Origin: CAYHMW01 sp964357925
GTDB lineage: Bacteria; Patescibacteriota; Microgenomatia; UBA8517
NCBI GenBank assembly: GCA_964357925.1
Contig: CAYHMW010000013.1
Location: 1 to 32,159, forward strand
Length of the DNA stretch: 32,159 nt
Direction: 5' to 3'
Part shown: piece by piece, positions 1 through 8,710 of the stretch
Numbering within the stretch: position 1 is the stretch's first letter
How the letters are laid out: every line of letters starts with the position of its first letter
Position numbers and translations under genes: made by a program
The notes under the pieces: model-generated
Told to the model about the DNA's origin: nothing
The model's database searches: none
What the model saw: the letters and a program-made list of their open reading frames with translations, nothing else

Positions 1-1401
1 ACTTAATCGAGCGCACGTATCTATTGTTTCAAATCTAACTGTTTGTGGAGTGTTATTAAAAAGCCTGATCACAATTGACCCTGTATCTGTGTACTTTACC
101 GCGTTGCTTATAAAATTTGTTACGACTTCATGAATTCTATCCTTGTCTACGTAAACAATGTCGTTGATTGGGCTTGATATATCAATTGTAAGAGTAAGTT
201 TTTTCTCCTTTGCAAGGCTTTCGAAACTTACAATCGCTTCCTTTACAACTTTACTTAGTGAGACATCGCCCATTTCGAATGTCTGCCTGCCTTCTTCAAT
301 TCTTGCAACGTTTAACATATTATTAACAAGTCTAATTAAGCGTTCGTTTGCGCTAAGAGCTGAACCCAAAAATTCTGTGACTTTTGGAGTTGTTTCCCCA
401 GCGTCGCCCTCCTCTACCATCGAAAGGTAGCCCTTTATGGCGGTCATTGGAGCACGAAGTTCATGGGCGGCGACAGAGATAAATTCGTCCTTTCTGGCAT
501 CAAGCTCTTTGAGTTTTCCTGTAAGCACTTCGAGTTCTTTTCTTTGCTCAACCTCATTCTTGACACTTCTGATCAAGAGGATTCCAAATATAAACCCGAA
601 TGCGAAAATAACAGAATTTACGATTCTCTCACTTGGACCTCTGGACAGAAAAATGTTGAAAAATAATACTAACCAAAGAACGAAGGTGAAGACTTGCGTC
701 GTAATAACTCGAAGGTCGAAAAGATTATGTTGCACAATTGAATATGCCGTAAGACCAAGGAAAACTAATGCATAGATAGGAGTCAAAGGAACAAACAATG
801 TGCTTCTAAACATAATGACTGGCACAAGGACTGTCCCAATTATTAGTCCAAACATAATAAGGATTCCAATCATTACATATAGTATTTGCTTCTTCTCCGT
901 CCCAACTGAAGTTCTAAATCTTATAATAAATGTATATATCGCATTAAAACTCGTTGCGAGCGCAAACAATGCGAAGATGCCCATTCCAAATCCTGGCACT
1001 GGGTTCACAGCCCCATCTGAAACATTAACACTTTGGAAGGTGAATGGTGTTAAATTGATAATCATTACGAGAACGGTTGTTAGAATAACAAAATACAATG
1101 TCCTTTTTTTTAGATTAACTTCTCTTCCTGGTAGTGTGTGTGCCAGAAGGTAGACCGATGATATTTGAGGAACTGCAAAAAATACACTAAACCTGCTAAG
1201 CCATAAACTATATTTCGTAAAACTTGGATCGAGCGCAAAATGGTTAACAACAAGCCATACTGAAGTAACCCATGCGAGCGTAGTAAAAATTAAGTTTGTT
1301 TTGCTTTTTTCGTCTTCTTGGATGACCGTCAAACCCAACAGGAAACTAATAATTGATGCAGCTATTAGGATCAATAGCTCTGGGGCAGACCATATATCCA
1401 T
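1..1401 (-). CDS. Sensor histidine kinase with N-terminal 7TM region (partial, 3' end outside window)
   Basis: Membrane histidine kinase, open from an ATG at 1401 to the left edge (467 codons, no stop). Roughly the first 250 residues hold several hydrophobic helices, like the 7TM N-terminal region of bacterial histidine kinases. A short coiled linker (EVEQRKELEVLTGKLKEL) leads to the H-box FISVAAHELRAPMTAIKGY, with the phospho-acceptor at about His313. The N-box reads DRIHEVVTNFISNAVKYTD, about residues 415-432. The G boxes of the ATPase domain lie outside the window. The gene begins 18 bp after the stop of the nitroreductase-hydrolase gene on the same strand, so it could be the last gene of that operon. 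A TATACT hexamer five bases before the start codon also allows its own, perhaps leaderless, promoter. No response regulator is in the window, and the signal sensed is unknown. Confidence 0.88.
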   Translation of the reverse strand, partial: MDIWSAPELLILIAASIISFLLGLTVIQEDEKSKTNLIFTTLAWVTSVWLVVNHFALDPSFTKYSLWLSRFSVFFAVPQISSVYLLAHTLPGREVNLKKRTLYFVILTTVLVMIINLTPFTFQSVNVSDGAVNPVPGFGMGIFALFALATSFNAIYTFIIRFRTSVGTEKKQILYVMIGILIMFGLIIGTVLVPVIMFRSTLFVPLTPIYALVFLGLTAYSIVQHNLFDLRVITTQVFTFVLWLVLFFNIFLSRGPSERIVNSVIFAFGFIFGILLIRSVKNEVEQRKELEVLTGKLKELDARKDEFISVAAHELRAPMTAIKGYLSMVEEGDAGETTPKVTEFLGSALSANERLIRLVNNMLNVARIEEGRQTFEMGDVSLSKVVKEAIVSFESLAKEKKLTLTIDISSPINDIVYVDKDRIHEVVTNFISNAVKYTDTGSIVIRLFNNTPQTVRFETIDTCARLS

Positions 1402-1419
1402 ACATCTAGTATAGGAGAG

Positions 1420-3288
1420 TTAAAGAAGGAAATCGAGGACGATGGAATTAAACTCTCTAGCTTTTTCTATTGAGATTATGTGCCCTCCATCTTTTATTAA
1501 TTTTGTTTGAGCATTGGGCAGAAATTTGATGGATTGTTTGTTTTTTTCAAAAGACAACAGGCTGTCTTTTTCTCCCCAAATGACTAACGTAGCGTTTTTA
1601 ATTTTCGGCAGATCCTCTACCAATAATAGATCCTTCGTGGACCCAATCATTTTACTGATATACAAGGCATTGTGAGATGTGAAGGTTGTTTCATAAAAAT
1701 AGTTAATAAATTCACGGCTTAAATTAAGACTTTGGTTATAAAAAGTACTTCTAATAAGCATTTCTAAATTATCATTTTGCCAAGAAGGCTTAAACAATGT
1801 TTTTGTAAGAAGTTGTGTTAAAGGATAAATTCCCATAATTTTAGATTGCGTAGTTTGGTAATCACTAAAACCTACTGGGTCTGCAACAACTAATTTTCCA
1901 AAACTATCATAATTTTTAGCAGCAAGCTTTAAAACTAACCATCCGCCTATTGAAGTTCCCATTAGATGTGGCTTTCTTAGTTTTAATTGCTTAATAAAGC
2001 CCTCTAAAATTAATAATTGGTCTTTGGTGAAGTCCATTTTTTTAAAATCAACTTTCGTTGATCTGCCAGCGCCGGGCATATCGAGAGCATATACTGTGAA
2101 GCGTTTGGCAAATTCTTTTAAGTTTGGATAAAATTGTCCCCAGCCAATATTGCCCCCGTGAACCATAACAAGCGGATGGCCACTTCCTGTCTTGATATAG
2201 TTAATATTGTATTTGCCAATTTTGACACCTCTTTTTTCTATTGGAGAGTCTATTGTATTTATTAAATCACTTTCAGTATCGATAACCTCTCGAATGTTCC
2301 TCCTTGGAGTATGATAAGCTCGATTGCTTGCATAGCCCATTCTGAAGAACATTTGCGGTGACAGATTTTTACCAAGACCAAAAATCTTTGCGATTCCAAG
2401 CGATGTCTCTTTAACTTCTACAACTGAATGCATTGGCGTAATGTGCACATCATGAGCAAAACATCTCAGGGCTAATTCCTGAAATGCCCTGCCTGTATTT
2501 AGCCAATCAGTTTTGCCTTTATTGCCATTTACTAGGATTGAAATCAGCGGACTGGATTGCATTTTTTTGTCGTCTGCACTTGTAATTATTTTTGCACCAA
2601 TGCGACTTGGTAGAATGCTCATAATAAATTTGCCAATTTTAGTTTGACTTGGCGCAAACCCTTGTACAAAACCAGGCATGCCATCTCCATCCGTTGTGTG
2701 ATTTGGCTTAATCCATTTCGCGATCTCTTTTGTAATTTCTGCTTTCGCCGCTAAAGCGTTAACAGATTCGATGTAAAGGCGTGAAGAATTTTTAATATCC
2801 CTCTTATTGCTCGAAAAATACACTTTTGTTTCTGTATCTAAAAGCTGTAATTTTTGCATAACAGCAGATGAAATTGGTTCACCTGAGTAAGGCAGCCTAT
2901 TGGAATATCTTTTTGTGATAAACGGGGCGAGTTTTGAGAGCTCGGTGTTTTTACCATTTTTGAAAGCAAGGATGATATCTTCTGATGATTTCGGGAGTGA
3001 AATTGTAACTTTATAATTATGATAAGCAGCTGCAACTTCTATATTTTTCACAAAACACCCGAGGCTTATATAGAGATTTTTTCCTGTAGGATCAAGTTCT
3101 GGAAGTTTTCTTGCCCAGTCTGGAGTTATAACCAAACTGTTGGTAGTTATTTTTAATTTCCAAGGCTGGGTATTGTGGATATTGGCTGCCAATAAGCCAT
3201 ATCTGCTGAAATATTTTATCTTTTCTTCTAATGAAGCGCTGCCGGGATAATCCCAGGAATTTATAGCCCAAGCTTCATAATTTTCCAT
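1420..3288 (-). CDS. Nitroreductase-like domain fused to alpha/beta hydrolase
   Basis: Two-domain enzyme of 622 residues. Residues 1 to about 335 look like a nitroreductase (FMN oxidoreductase) of the kind found with ThiF domains in Rv1355c/MoeY-like proteins: AANIHNTQPWKL (34-45) matches the FMN-binding start of that fold. Residues about 355-622 are an alpha/beta hydrolase with an HG motif (377-378), nucleophile elbow GTSIGG (Ser446), acid Asp575 in WGEKD and His603 in DGGH, so the triad is complete. The gene follows the ThiF-like gene by 13 bp in an apparent operon. The domain calls are firm, but the substrate is unknown. A redox or dehydration step coupled to hydrolysis or transfer of an acyl intermediate is an inference from the fusion and from the neighbouring adenylating enzymes. 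Confidence 0.85.
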   Translation of the reverse strand: MENYEAWAINSWDYPGSASLEEKIKYFSRYGLLAANIHNTQPWKLKITTNSLVITPDWARKLPELDPTGKNLYISLGCFVKNIEVAAAYHNYKVTISLPKSSEDIILAFKNGKNTELSKLAPFITKRYSNRLPYSGEPISSAVMQKLQLLDTETKVYFSSNKRDIKNSSRLYIESVNALAAKAEITKEIAKWIKPNHTTDGDGMPGFVQGFAPSQTKIGKFIMSILPSRIGAKIITSADDKKMQSSPLISILVNGNKGKTDWLNTGRAFQELALRCFAHDVHITPMHSVVEVKETSLGIAKIFGLGKNLSPQMFFRMGYASNRAYHTPRRNIREVIDTESDLINTIDSPIEKRGVKIGKYNINYIKTGSGHPLVMVHGGNIGWGQFYPNLKEFAKRFTVYALDMPGAGRSTKVDFKKMDFTKDQLLILEGFIKQLKLRKPHLMGTSIGGWLVLKLAAKNYDSFGKLVVADPVGFSDYQTTQSKIMGIYPLTQLLTKTLFKPSWQNDNLEMLIRSTFYNQSLNLSREFINYFYETTFTSHNALYISKMIGSTKDLLLVEDLPKIKNATLVIWGEKDSLLSFEKNKQSIKFLPNAQTKLIKDGGHIISIEKAREFNSIVLDFLL

Positions 3289-3301
3289 TTCTAGCCTAGT
3301 A

Positions 3302-4363
3302 TTAGACCAATACTTTATCTAAGTCAAGCAAAATCCTACCCTTTAGTTTTTTATCTCCTAAAATAATTTTTCTCGCTATAAAGGCGCCGACTGCTCCACT
3401 GATTGTAACCGTTGTTGAAAGTTGAGGCCTGCCAACCAGTGAAACTCCAATTTGTTTGACTGAATCGATAGCTCTTTGTGGAATATTCTCAATGCCCACT
3501 ATTTGAATTGCATATTTATTTGGATTTTCATTAGGATTTTTTAGAACTACTTCTGGAAAATCTCCCAAAATTCCATTAAAGAGCGGGGTGTTTTTGTTTA
3601 AATCAAAGCGCTCAATATCAACTAACACTCGATCGCCAAGATTTGCCATCATCACCACAGGAATGCCAAGTTTTCTTGCCATTAGTCTTAATTTTATCTT
3701 CATTACAAAGTCATCAATTATTTCAAAAACTATTTTTGGCCTTGGCTTCCTAAGAAAGAACTTTATTGAAGTGTCATCCAATCCAGCTGGAAATTCTAGT
3801 GTGTTTGCATAAGGATTAATCTTGTAAATTTGATCGATAGCAATATCTAGTTTGGACCTTCCAATATCGGTTATGTTCGCACGAACTCTATTCAGATTTG
3901 TTGTCTCAAGAGTATCAAACTCGGCTAACTTTAAAGTTTTCGCGACACCGTGATATGCAAGTGTAGTTGCAAGATTACTGCCAACAGACATTCCGAGGAT
4001 GCCAATGCATGATTCGTAAAGTTTGGATTGCTCAGTTTTGGTTATTAAATTTTTGTTTCTATTTGTTCGAAGTTCAAAATATTCCTTTTCATTAACTGTG
4101 TGCAGCAGCGTCCCGTCGTTTGGATAATATAACCAATTTCCAAGCTTATTTGACTGAAGTCTGTTATTGATAAAAATTTGCTGCTTTTTTTTGAAGTTTT
4201 GAGATTTTAAAAGCTTAGGGTTTTTTATCTCAAAAAGCTCTCTTAGCTGATTTTCGAAGCTATTGATTTCTTTAAATATTTTTCTTTGCTTTTTAAACAG
4301 GGAGAGCTCTTTGTTACTGTATTTTCCTTCATATAGAATTTGTGGTTTTATTTCTTTATCCAT
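3302..4363 (-). CDS. ThiF/E1-like adenylyltransferase, Rv1355c/MoeY type
   Basis: A 353-residue protein with a ThiF/MoeB/E1-type nucleotide-binding domain from about residue 115. Visible are the glycine-rich loop GILGMSVGSN (121-130), the acidic strand end EFDTLETTNLNR (148-159) with the Asp and the N-L-N-R residues that contact ATP in the family, Lys171, and an IIDDF segment (215-219) where E1 enzymes have their conserved Asp. The N-terminal part (NWLYYP, then ELRTNRNK and TEQ) resembles the segment before the ThiF domain in Rv1355c-like proteins, where ThiF and nitroreductase domains share one chain. Here they are adjacent genes. No CxxC zinc knuckle is visible, which argues against a canonical MoeB or ThiF. 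It should adenylate a carboxylate, possibly a peptide or small-molecule C-terminus. Its start overlaps the end of the ligase gene by 16 bp. Confidence 0.83.
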   Translation of the reverse strand: MDKEIKPQILYEGKYSNKELSLFKKQRKIFKEINSFENQLRELFEIKNPKLLKSQNFKKKQQIFINNRLQSNKLGNWLYYPNDGTLLHTVNEKEYFELRTNRNKNLITKTEQSKLYESCIGILGMSVGSNLATTLAYHGVAKTLKLAEFDTLETTNLNRVRANITDIGRSKLDIAIDQIYKINPYANTLEFPAGLDDTSIKFFLRKPRPKIVFEIIDDFVMKIKLRLMARKLGIPVVMMANLGDRVLVDIERFDLNKNTPLFNGILGDFPEVVLKNPNENPNKYAIQIVGIENIPQRAIDSVKQIGVSLVGRPQLSTTVTISGAVGAFIARKIILGDKKLKGRILLDLDKVLV

Positions 4364-5871
4364 TTTTGTTTGATTTTACCAGGTGGGAAGTATTCTGGGT
4401 GTTCGTAGTTTAGTAATTCTATTGCCGGTGCGACTTGTTTACCTTCAGTTGTAAATAAGTAATTAAACTCTGAATTTTCAGAACATAGAGTTTTAATTAG
4501 CGTGTCGTAGATTTTCTTTTCATTAGCTGAGGTATTTTTAGCATTTTTCTTCAGCTCGATAAATATTTTTAAATATTCATTGAGATTTTTATCTTCTTTT
4601 TTCTGCATAGTGAATTTACCAGTGACGATTCCGGTAATTGCTTTTTCCTGAAGTGCGCTTCTAATATTACCAGGGTAAATATTTGCCCCTCTTACCACTA
4701 CAACAAAATCGCTTCTTTCGTAGGTATATACAAAAGGAAGTTTAAAGATATATTTTTCGATGCCCGCTTTATTTGCTTCTTTTTCGATATCTATACCGAT
4801 ACTTGATAGTCGACTAACCATTTCATTGAAAGATATAACACCGCCCTTGTCAGAAAACTTATATCTAATTAACGGAAATGATGACCCATAGCCTGTGGCA
4901 ATTACTTCACCACCAACTTCTTCAAAATATACTAAGCCTGGGTGATATTGCACCAAGGTTGGAATAACAGAAGCACCTGGAAACAGTTCATCCCAAACTT
5001 TATTATTGTCGACTGCAATTTTTCTGATCAATGTAGTTAATGGAGTTTCATGAGACATTGTCCCAAGTTCTACGCTTCCATAAATATTTAATATATCTGT
5101 GTAGATATTTTTAACTCCTGCTTTCTCGGCAATATAATCTCTGAATTTCTCAGTAAAACCTTCGGTTGCGGTTAAAATTTTAATGTTATGTTTTTTCCAA
5201 TCAATACCAGAGCCCGCACCTTCGTCAATGCAATCTTTAATGAAAGGGGGGTAGCCCATAAGAATAACCTGGTCCCAATAAGGGGCCATTTCTCGAAAGG
5301 TTGTTAGAAAGATTTCTTTGTTAGTGCCCACTGGAGCAACTGCAATTTTATAACCCTTACGAGCTAGTTGATTAAAATTCTTGTATGTAAATATACCCCC
5401 TATCCAAATACCCAGACCAAAACCATTTATGGCTAGTGTCGTTTTTTTATCAATTTCGAACTGGTTCTTTAAAAACAACTCGGCCACAAATTCGTATTGT
5501 GCATCTTGTTCTTCGCCTCTCGGGAAATAAAATGGTTTGCCGGTGGAGCCAGAGGTAGAGGAAACAGTTGTTACTTTTGATATTGCGTTTTTAGGAAAGA
5601 GATCTCTGTATATGCTTTTCTTAAGATAGTCGTTCTTGCTTGTGAACGGGAGCTTTTTAAATTCTTGTAATGAAGTAATTTTTGCGATGTGTTTCTTTTG
5701 GGATCTTAAAAATTTTTCGTAAGCTGGTACATTTGAAATGGTGAAGTTAGTGAGAGATAGTGCTTTTGCTTTACCTCTATCTTCCCAATAGTTCGGATCT
5801 TTTGATTTATATTTTAATAACGAATTTGTGATGTTATTGGGCCGCTTGAAGTAATTGAAGCTACTTATCAT
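4348..5871 (-). CDS. PaaK/LuxE-like adenylate-forming ligase
   Basis: ANL-superfamily enzyme of 507 residues, close in layout to phenylacetate-CoA ligase and the LuxE acyl-protein synthetases. The ATP-binding loop is VSSTSGSTGKP (103-113). The A5-like motif is YGSVELG (264-270), after TATEGFTEKFRD. A C-terminal part (RSDFVVVVRGANIYPGNI) resembles the A8 hinge with the N-I-Y-P residues typical of PaaK. It should activate a carboxylic acid as acyl-AMP and pass it to a thiol or amine. No carrier protein is encoded nearby, so the acceptor is unknown. The gene overlaps the dehydrogenase gene upstream by 11 bp and the ThiF gene downstream by 16 bp, so translation is probably coupled. Confidence 0.85.
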   Translation of the reverse strand: MISSFNYFKRPNNITNSLLKYKSKDPNYWEDRGKAKALSLTNFTISNVPAYEKFLRSQKKHIAKITSLQEFKKLPFTSKNDYLKKSIYRDLFPKNAISKVTTVSSTSGSTGKPFYFPRGEEQDAQYEFVAELFLKNQFEIDKKTTLAINGFGLGIWIGGIFTYKNFNQLARKGYKIAVAPVGTNKEIFLTTFREMAPYWDQVILMGYPPFIKDCIDEGAGSGIDWKKHNIKILTATEGFTEKFRDYIAEKAGVKNIYTDILNIYGSVELGTMSHETPLTTLIRKIAVDNNKVWDELFPGASVIPTLVQYHPGLVYFEEVGGEVIATGYGSSFPLIRYKFSDKGGVISFNEMVSRLSSIGIDIEKEANKAGIEKYIFKLPFVYTYERSDFVVVVRGANIYPGNIRSALQEKAITGIVTGKFTMQKKEDKNLNEYLKIFIELKKNAKNTSANEKKIYDTLIKTLCSENSEFNYLFTTEGKQVAPAIELLNYEHPEYFPPGKIKQKWIKK

Positions 5872-6910
5872 AACTTTGAAATGTTTTTTCTGCCAATTCT
5901 CGAGCGATTTTATCTGTGGATCTACCAGTCCTTTTACTTTTTCTAATTATTTTTTTTATGTTTGTTTTTATAACCTCAACGCGTTTTACAACTCTTTTAA
6001 CTCTAAAATTACCATATTCATATTCATCAACGACGCTAATGAGCCCTCCAGCATTAACTACGAAGTCTGGTGCATAGAGAATTTTCATCCTATAGAGTTC
6101 GTCAGCAAGTGAGTCGCTTTCCAGTTGATTATTGGCACTTCCACATATAATTTTAAATTGCAGTTCCTCCACGTTTGCTTTGTTGATTGTATGATAGAGA
6201 GCGCATGGGCTAAACACATCGGCCTTAAGAAAGTGTATCTTATCTGGTGATACAATTATCACCTTTGGGAAGAGCTTTTTAATGTTTCTTAGGGTATCTT
6301 TATTGAGGTCTGTAACATATATTTTACTTGACTCCTGATATACCAGTTTAAGTAATTCAGACCCTGTTTTACCAAGACCTTGAATTGCTATGGATTTATC
6401 AAGCATCGTTTCGTCTCCAAATCTTTCCTTTAAACATGCTTGAAGAGCAAAATAAACACCTAGCCCTGTATATCGCGCAGGATTAGTTTTTACCCCTACA
6501 AAAAATTTGCTTCTTCTTCGCATTTTTTTTACATCAGTGTCAGATATTCCAACGTCAGTTCCTGTTACAAAGTGCCCAGAAAGAAAATTTACGCGTTCAG
6601 CATATGACTTAAGCAATTTGTCTCTATTAATATGGCCGTTTTTAAGGAGGGCAGCTTTTGCTCCCCCATATTTCAGCCCTGCGATCGCAGCTTTGTAGCT
6701 CATCGTACGTGATAGGCGAAGAGCATCACGAAGTGCAGATTCTTCACTGTTGTAATCCCATAAGCGAGTTGCTCCGAAGCTTGGATGCTTGCCGTTTCCT
6801 CTATGAATGGCGATAAAGCCTTGAAGACCACTTTCTTTATCGAAGACGAAGGTTACAAGCTTGTGATTATCAAATTCCTCTAACTCACTTAAAGATTTTA
6901 AGTCGAACAC
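5861..6910 (-). CDS. Glu/Leu/Phe/Val dehydrogenase family protein, leucine-dehydrogenase-like
   Basis: NAD(P)-dependent amino acid dehydrogenase of 349 residues. The substrate domain shows GATRLW (46-51), a Lys at about 73 and GLKYGGAKAAL (78-88), which carries the second conserved Lys. Leucine dehydrogenases usually read GGGK here; this one has GGAK. A GTDVGIS segment follows. The Rossmann domain has IAIQGLGKTG, and the C-terminal motif YAPDFVVNAGGLISVVDE matches leucine/phenylalanine dehydrogenases closely. The start appears to be GTG at 6910, ten bases after the LpxC-like gene. The known family reaction is reversible oxidative deamination of an amino acid to a 2-oxo acid. In this operon it may supply an amino or oxo acid precursor, which is an inference. 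Confidence 0.87.
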   Translation of the reverse strand: MFDLKSLSELEEFDNHKLVTFVFDKESGLQGFIAIHRGNGKHPSFGATRLWDYNSEESALRDALRLSRTMSYKAAIAGLKYGGAKAALLKNGHINRDKLLKSYAERVNFLSGHFVTGTDVGISDTDVKKMRRRSKFFVGVKTNPARYTGLGVYFALQACLKERFGDETMLDKSIAIQGLGKTGSELLKLVYQESSKIYVTDLNKDTLRNIKKLFPKVIIVSPDKIHFLKADVFSPCALYHTINKANVEELQFKIICGSANNQLESDSLADELYRMKILYAPDFVVNAGGLISVVDEYEYGNFRVKRVVKRVEVIKTNIKKIIRKSKRTGRSTDKIARELAEKTFQSYDK

Positions 6911-6919
6911 ACAACAATT

Positions 6920-7846
6920 CTAGCACCCTTTAGTTATTTTAATAGTGGTTGTACTGGACATCTCTTTTGATATCTCTCTTACTATTTGTCTTGTAAATCT
7001 ATGACCAGGCAGATTCAATTCGATTTCTGAAAGAAGCCTGTAGCCGAGTAAGCTAATGTCACCAATAAAGTCTAGTACTTTATGTCTTGCAGGTTCATCC
7101 TCTGACCGAAGAGGTGTAATGAATTTGTTATCATTGTAAATAATTATTGGTGAATTTTCGGGGTCAACTGGGATGAAAGGAAATAGCTTCTTAACATGAT
7201 CCCAAACTTTACCTTCATCATCTAAAGGAGACCTTAGAAATGTTCTTGCAAAGCTGATCTCCTCAAGATATTTATTTTCATCCCACTTGTAATCAACTGT
7301 TTTTGTTCCGACAATGTTGTCGAAAGATGTTGTTGATTTAATCTCCGTCACTTTGGATGGTCTCAATATTGCGAATCTTTCACTAGATGGGCTCTCTTTA
7401 AACTTTCTTTCATTAATTATTTTTATATATTTACGCAACTTGCTTTGAGATCTTATTCCAGTGTTCATTATCTCATTAGCATAACCAATCGCGCTCGCGT
7501 CCAAAAACGGCAGGTGTGTGGTGTGCATTTTAATAACAGCGTTATCTACACCTAGTCCCCAAATTGCTGAAAGTAAATGCTCAACTGTTTTTATCTCTTC
7601 ATTTTCACTTACTAAAGAAGTTGTGTGAGCATCATTGTCGCTCTTAGCATTGTTAATTAAAGAAGCTATTTCAACACCATTAGGTGTAATGAAAATAATG
7701 CCAGAATCTTCATCTTGGGGTGATATTTCAATTTTACACTGTTCTTTTGTATATGGAGATCTACCAGAGATTGAGAGTTTATCTGTGATAGTTTTCTGAA
7801 AATCACATTCAAGCTCCACAAATTGATATGTATTACTTTTTGACAT
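6920..7846 (-). CDS. LpxC-like UDP-3-O-acyl-GlcNAc deacetylase homologue
   Basis: A 308-residue LpxC-fold metalloenzyme. The catalytic set is intact: KTVEHLLSAIWGLGVDNA holds Glu89 and zinc ligand His90, RHKVLDFIGD (254-263) gives zinc ligands His255 and Asp259, and LPGHRF holds His282, matching the catalytic His of the SGH motif. The segment HLPFLDASAIGY (111-122) corresponds to the substrate loop IPIMDGSA of LpxC. In LPS-making bacteria LpxC commits UDP-GlcNAc to lipid A, but no other lipid A gene is in the window and CPR bacteria generally lack the pathway. A deacetylase for another N-acetyl sugar nucleotide or glycoside is the more economical reading. The start overlaps the SUMF1-like gene by 14 bp. 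Confidence 0.88.
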   Translation of the reverse strand: MSKSNTYQFVELECDFQKTITDKLSISGRSPYTKEQCKIEISPQDEDSGIIFITPNGVEIASLINNAKSDNDAHTTSLVSENEEIKTVEHLLSAIWGLGVDNAVIKMHTTHLPFLDASAIGYANEIMNTGIRSQSKLRKYIKIINERKFKESPSSERFAILRPSKVTEIKSTTSFDNIVGTKTVDYKWDENKYLEEISFARTFLRSPLDDEGKVWDHVKKLFPFIPVDPENSPIIIYNDNKFITPLRSEDEPARHKVLDFIGDISLLGYRLLSEIELNLPGHRFTRQIVREISKEMSSTTTIKITKGC

Positions 7847-8705
7847 AATTCATTGGATCAGGGTGAACAAGTCTAATGCCAACCGTGTCCATTACAGCAG
7901 CAACATCAATAATACCTCTTGTGACGATTCTTGAACCATGAGGGCATGTTCTGAAGTTGCCTCCAAAAACCACCACATATGCCCCATCGGAAGCGGCACC
8001 CCAATGTCCTTCGGTCCTGTAATGACCCAACGTATACACCGACACGTTTCCTGAAGAGTGATGCAAACCAAGATAATTAATCGGAACTCTGGGATCGTTC
8101 ACTTCTAAAGTTGATCCCAACTCACCTTCAGGGTAAAGATGAGGATAGGACTTATACACGTTCTCTGCTTCTCGAATAGGTCTCCCATCTTCTTGGTATG
8201 AATATTCCCAACCATCTGGGGCTGCAGCTTTGACTAATTGAGGTTCGATTGGAAGGGAGAAATTCATTCCAGTTTTGTCATTTAACCAAATCGCATAACT
8301 TATAGCGTGACCGTATGTGATACAGGTTACAGGGCTAGCATCTTTGGAGGAAGTAAGTGTCCTCGCATGATTAGGGTCAAACTCTTCGAATTGCGTATTT
8401 GTAACAGTAGTTTTAGAAACAAAAAAAGATTCAAGGTCAAGTTGTCTCACGGGAGTTTCATTTGCTCTTTTACCTTCTATCGTGCATTTTAATCCTTTTT
8501 CAACTCCCATTGAAACTAGACCTAGTGGGCACCTGACAAAGCCAATTGATTCTAGAATCTCTATTGTTTTTAAAGCTTCCTCTTCAGTAGTTTCAGGTAT
8601 TGGTTTAAAAAATCTTGCTTCTCTTTCTGAAAGACCAGAGATAACACGCTCAAGTTCGTGATTAAAGTCAAGTGTGAGAATTTCATCTGTTCGTCTTTCT
8701 CTCAT
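7833..8705 (-). CDS. SUMF1/FGE-fold protein (formylglycine-generating enzyme family), probably not a true FGE
   Basis: Protein of about 290 residues with the SUMF1 fold in its second half: FFVSKTTVTNTQFEEF, SPVTCITYGHAISYAIWLNDKTG, LPIEPQLVKAAAPDGWEYSY, LGLHHSSGNVSVYTLG, FGGNFRTCPHGSR and finally VGIRLV. These match the order of conserved FGE segments (PVvnVsw.dA..Y..WL, LPtEaeWEya, GN..EW, RGGs, GFR). A true FGE has a copper-binding Cys pair five residues apart after the RGGS motif; only one Cys is present here (FRTCPH). The N-terminal ~75 residues are an unrecognised helical stretch. I chose ATG 8705, five bases after the previous stop, over a longer reading from 8771 that would overlap the upstream gene by 61 bp. 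It could be a modified oxidase or a binding-only member. Confidence 0.75.
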   Translation of the reverse strand: MRERRTDEILTLDFNHELERVISGLSEREARFFKPIPETTEEEALKTIEILESIGFVRCPLGLVSMGVEKGLKCTIEGKRANETPVRQLDLESFFVSKTTVTNTQFEEFDPNHARTLTSSKDASPVTCITYGHAISYAIWLNDKTGMNFSLPIEPQLVKAAAPDGWEYSYQEDGRPIREAENVYKSYPHLYPEGELGSTLEVNDPRVPINYLGLHHSSGNVSVYTLGHYRTEGHWGAASDGAYVVVFGGNFRTCPHGSRIVTRGIIDVAAVMDTVGIRLVHPDPMNYVKK

Positions 8706-8710
8706 TTTAA

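Noticed and set aside
158..1153. Several plus-strand open frames of 67-117 codons
   Set aside because: They lie antisense to the histidine kinase, whose H-box and N-box are clear on the minus strand, and their translations show no recognisable pattern.
6920..7846. Lipid A / LPS biosynthesis locus
   Set aside because: Only an LpxC homologue is present; none of the other lipid A genes is in the window, and the neighbours belong to a different type of pathway.
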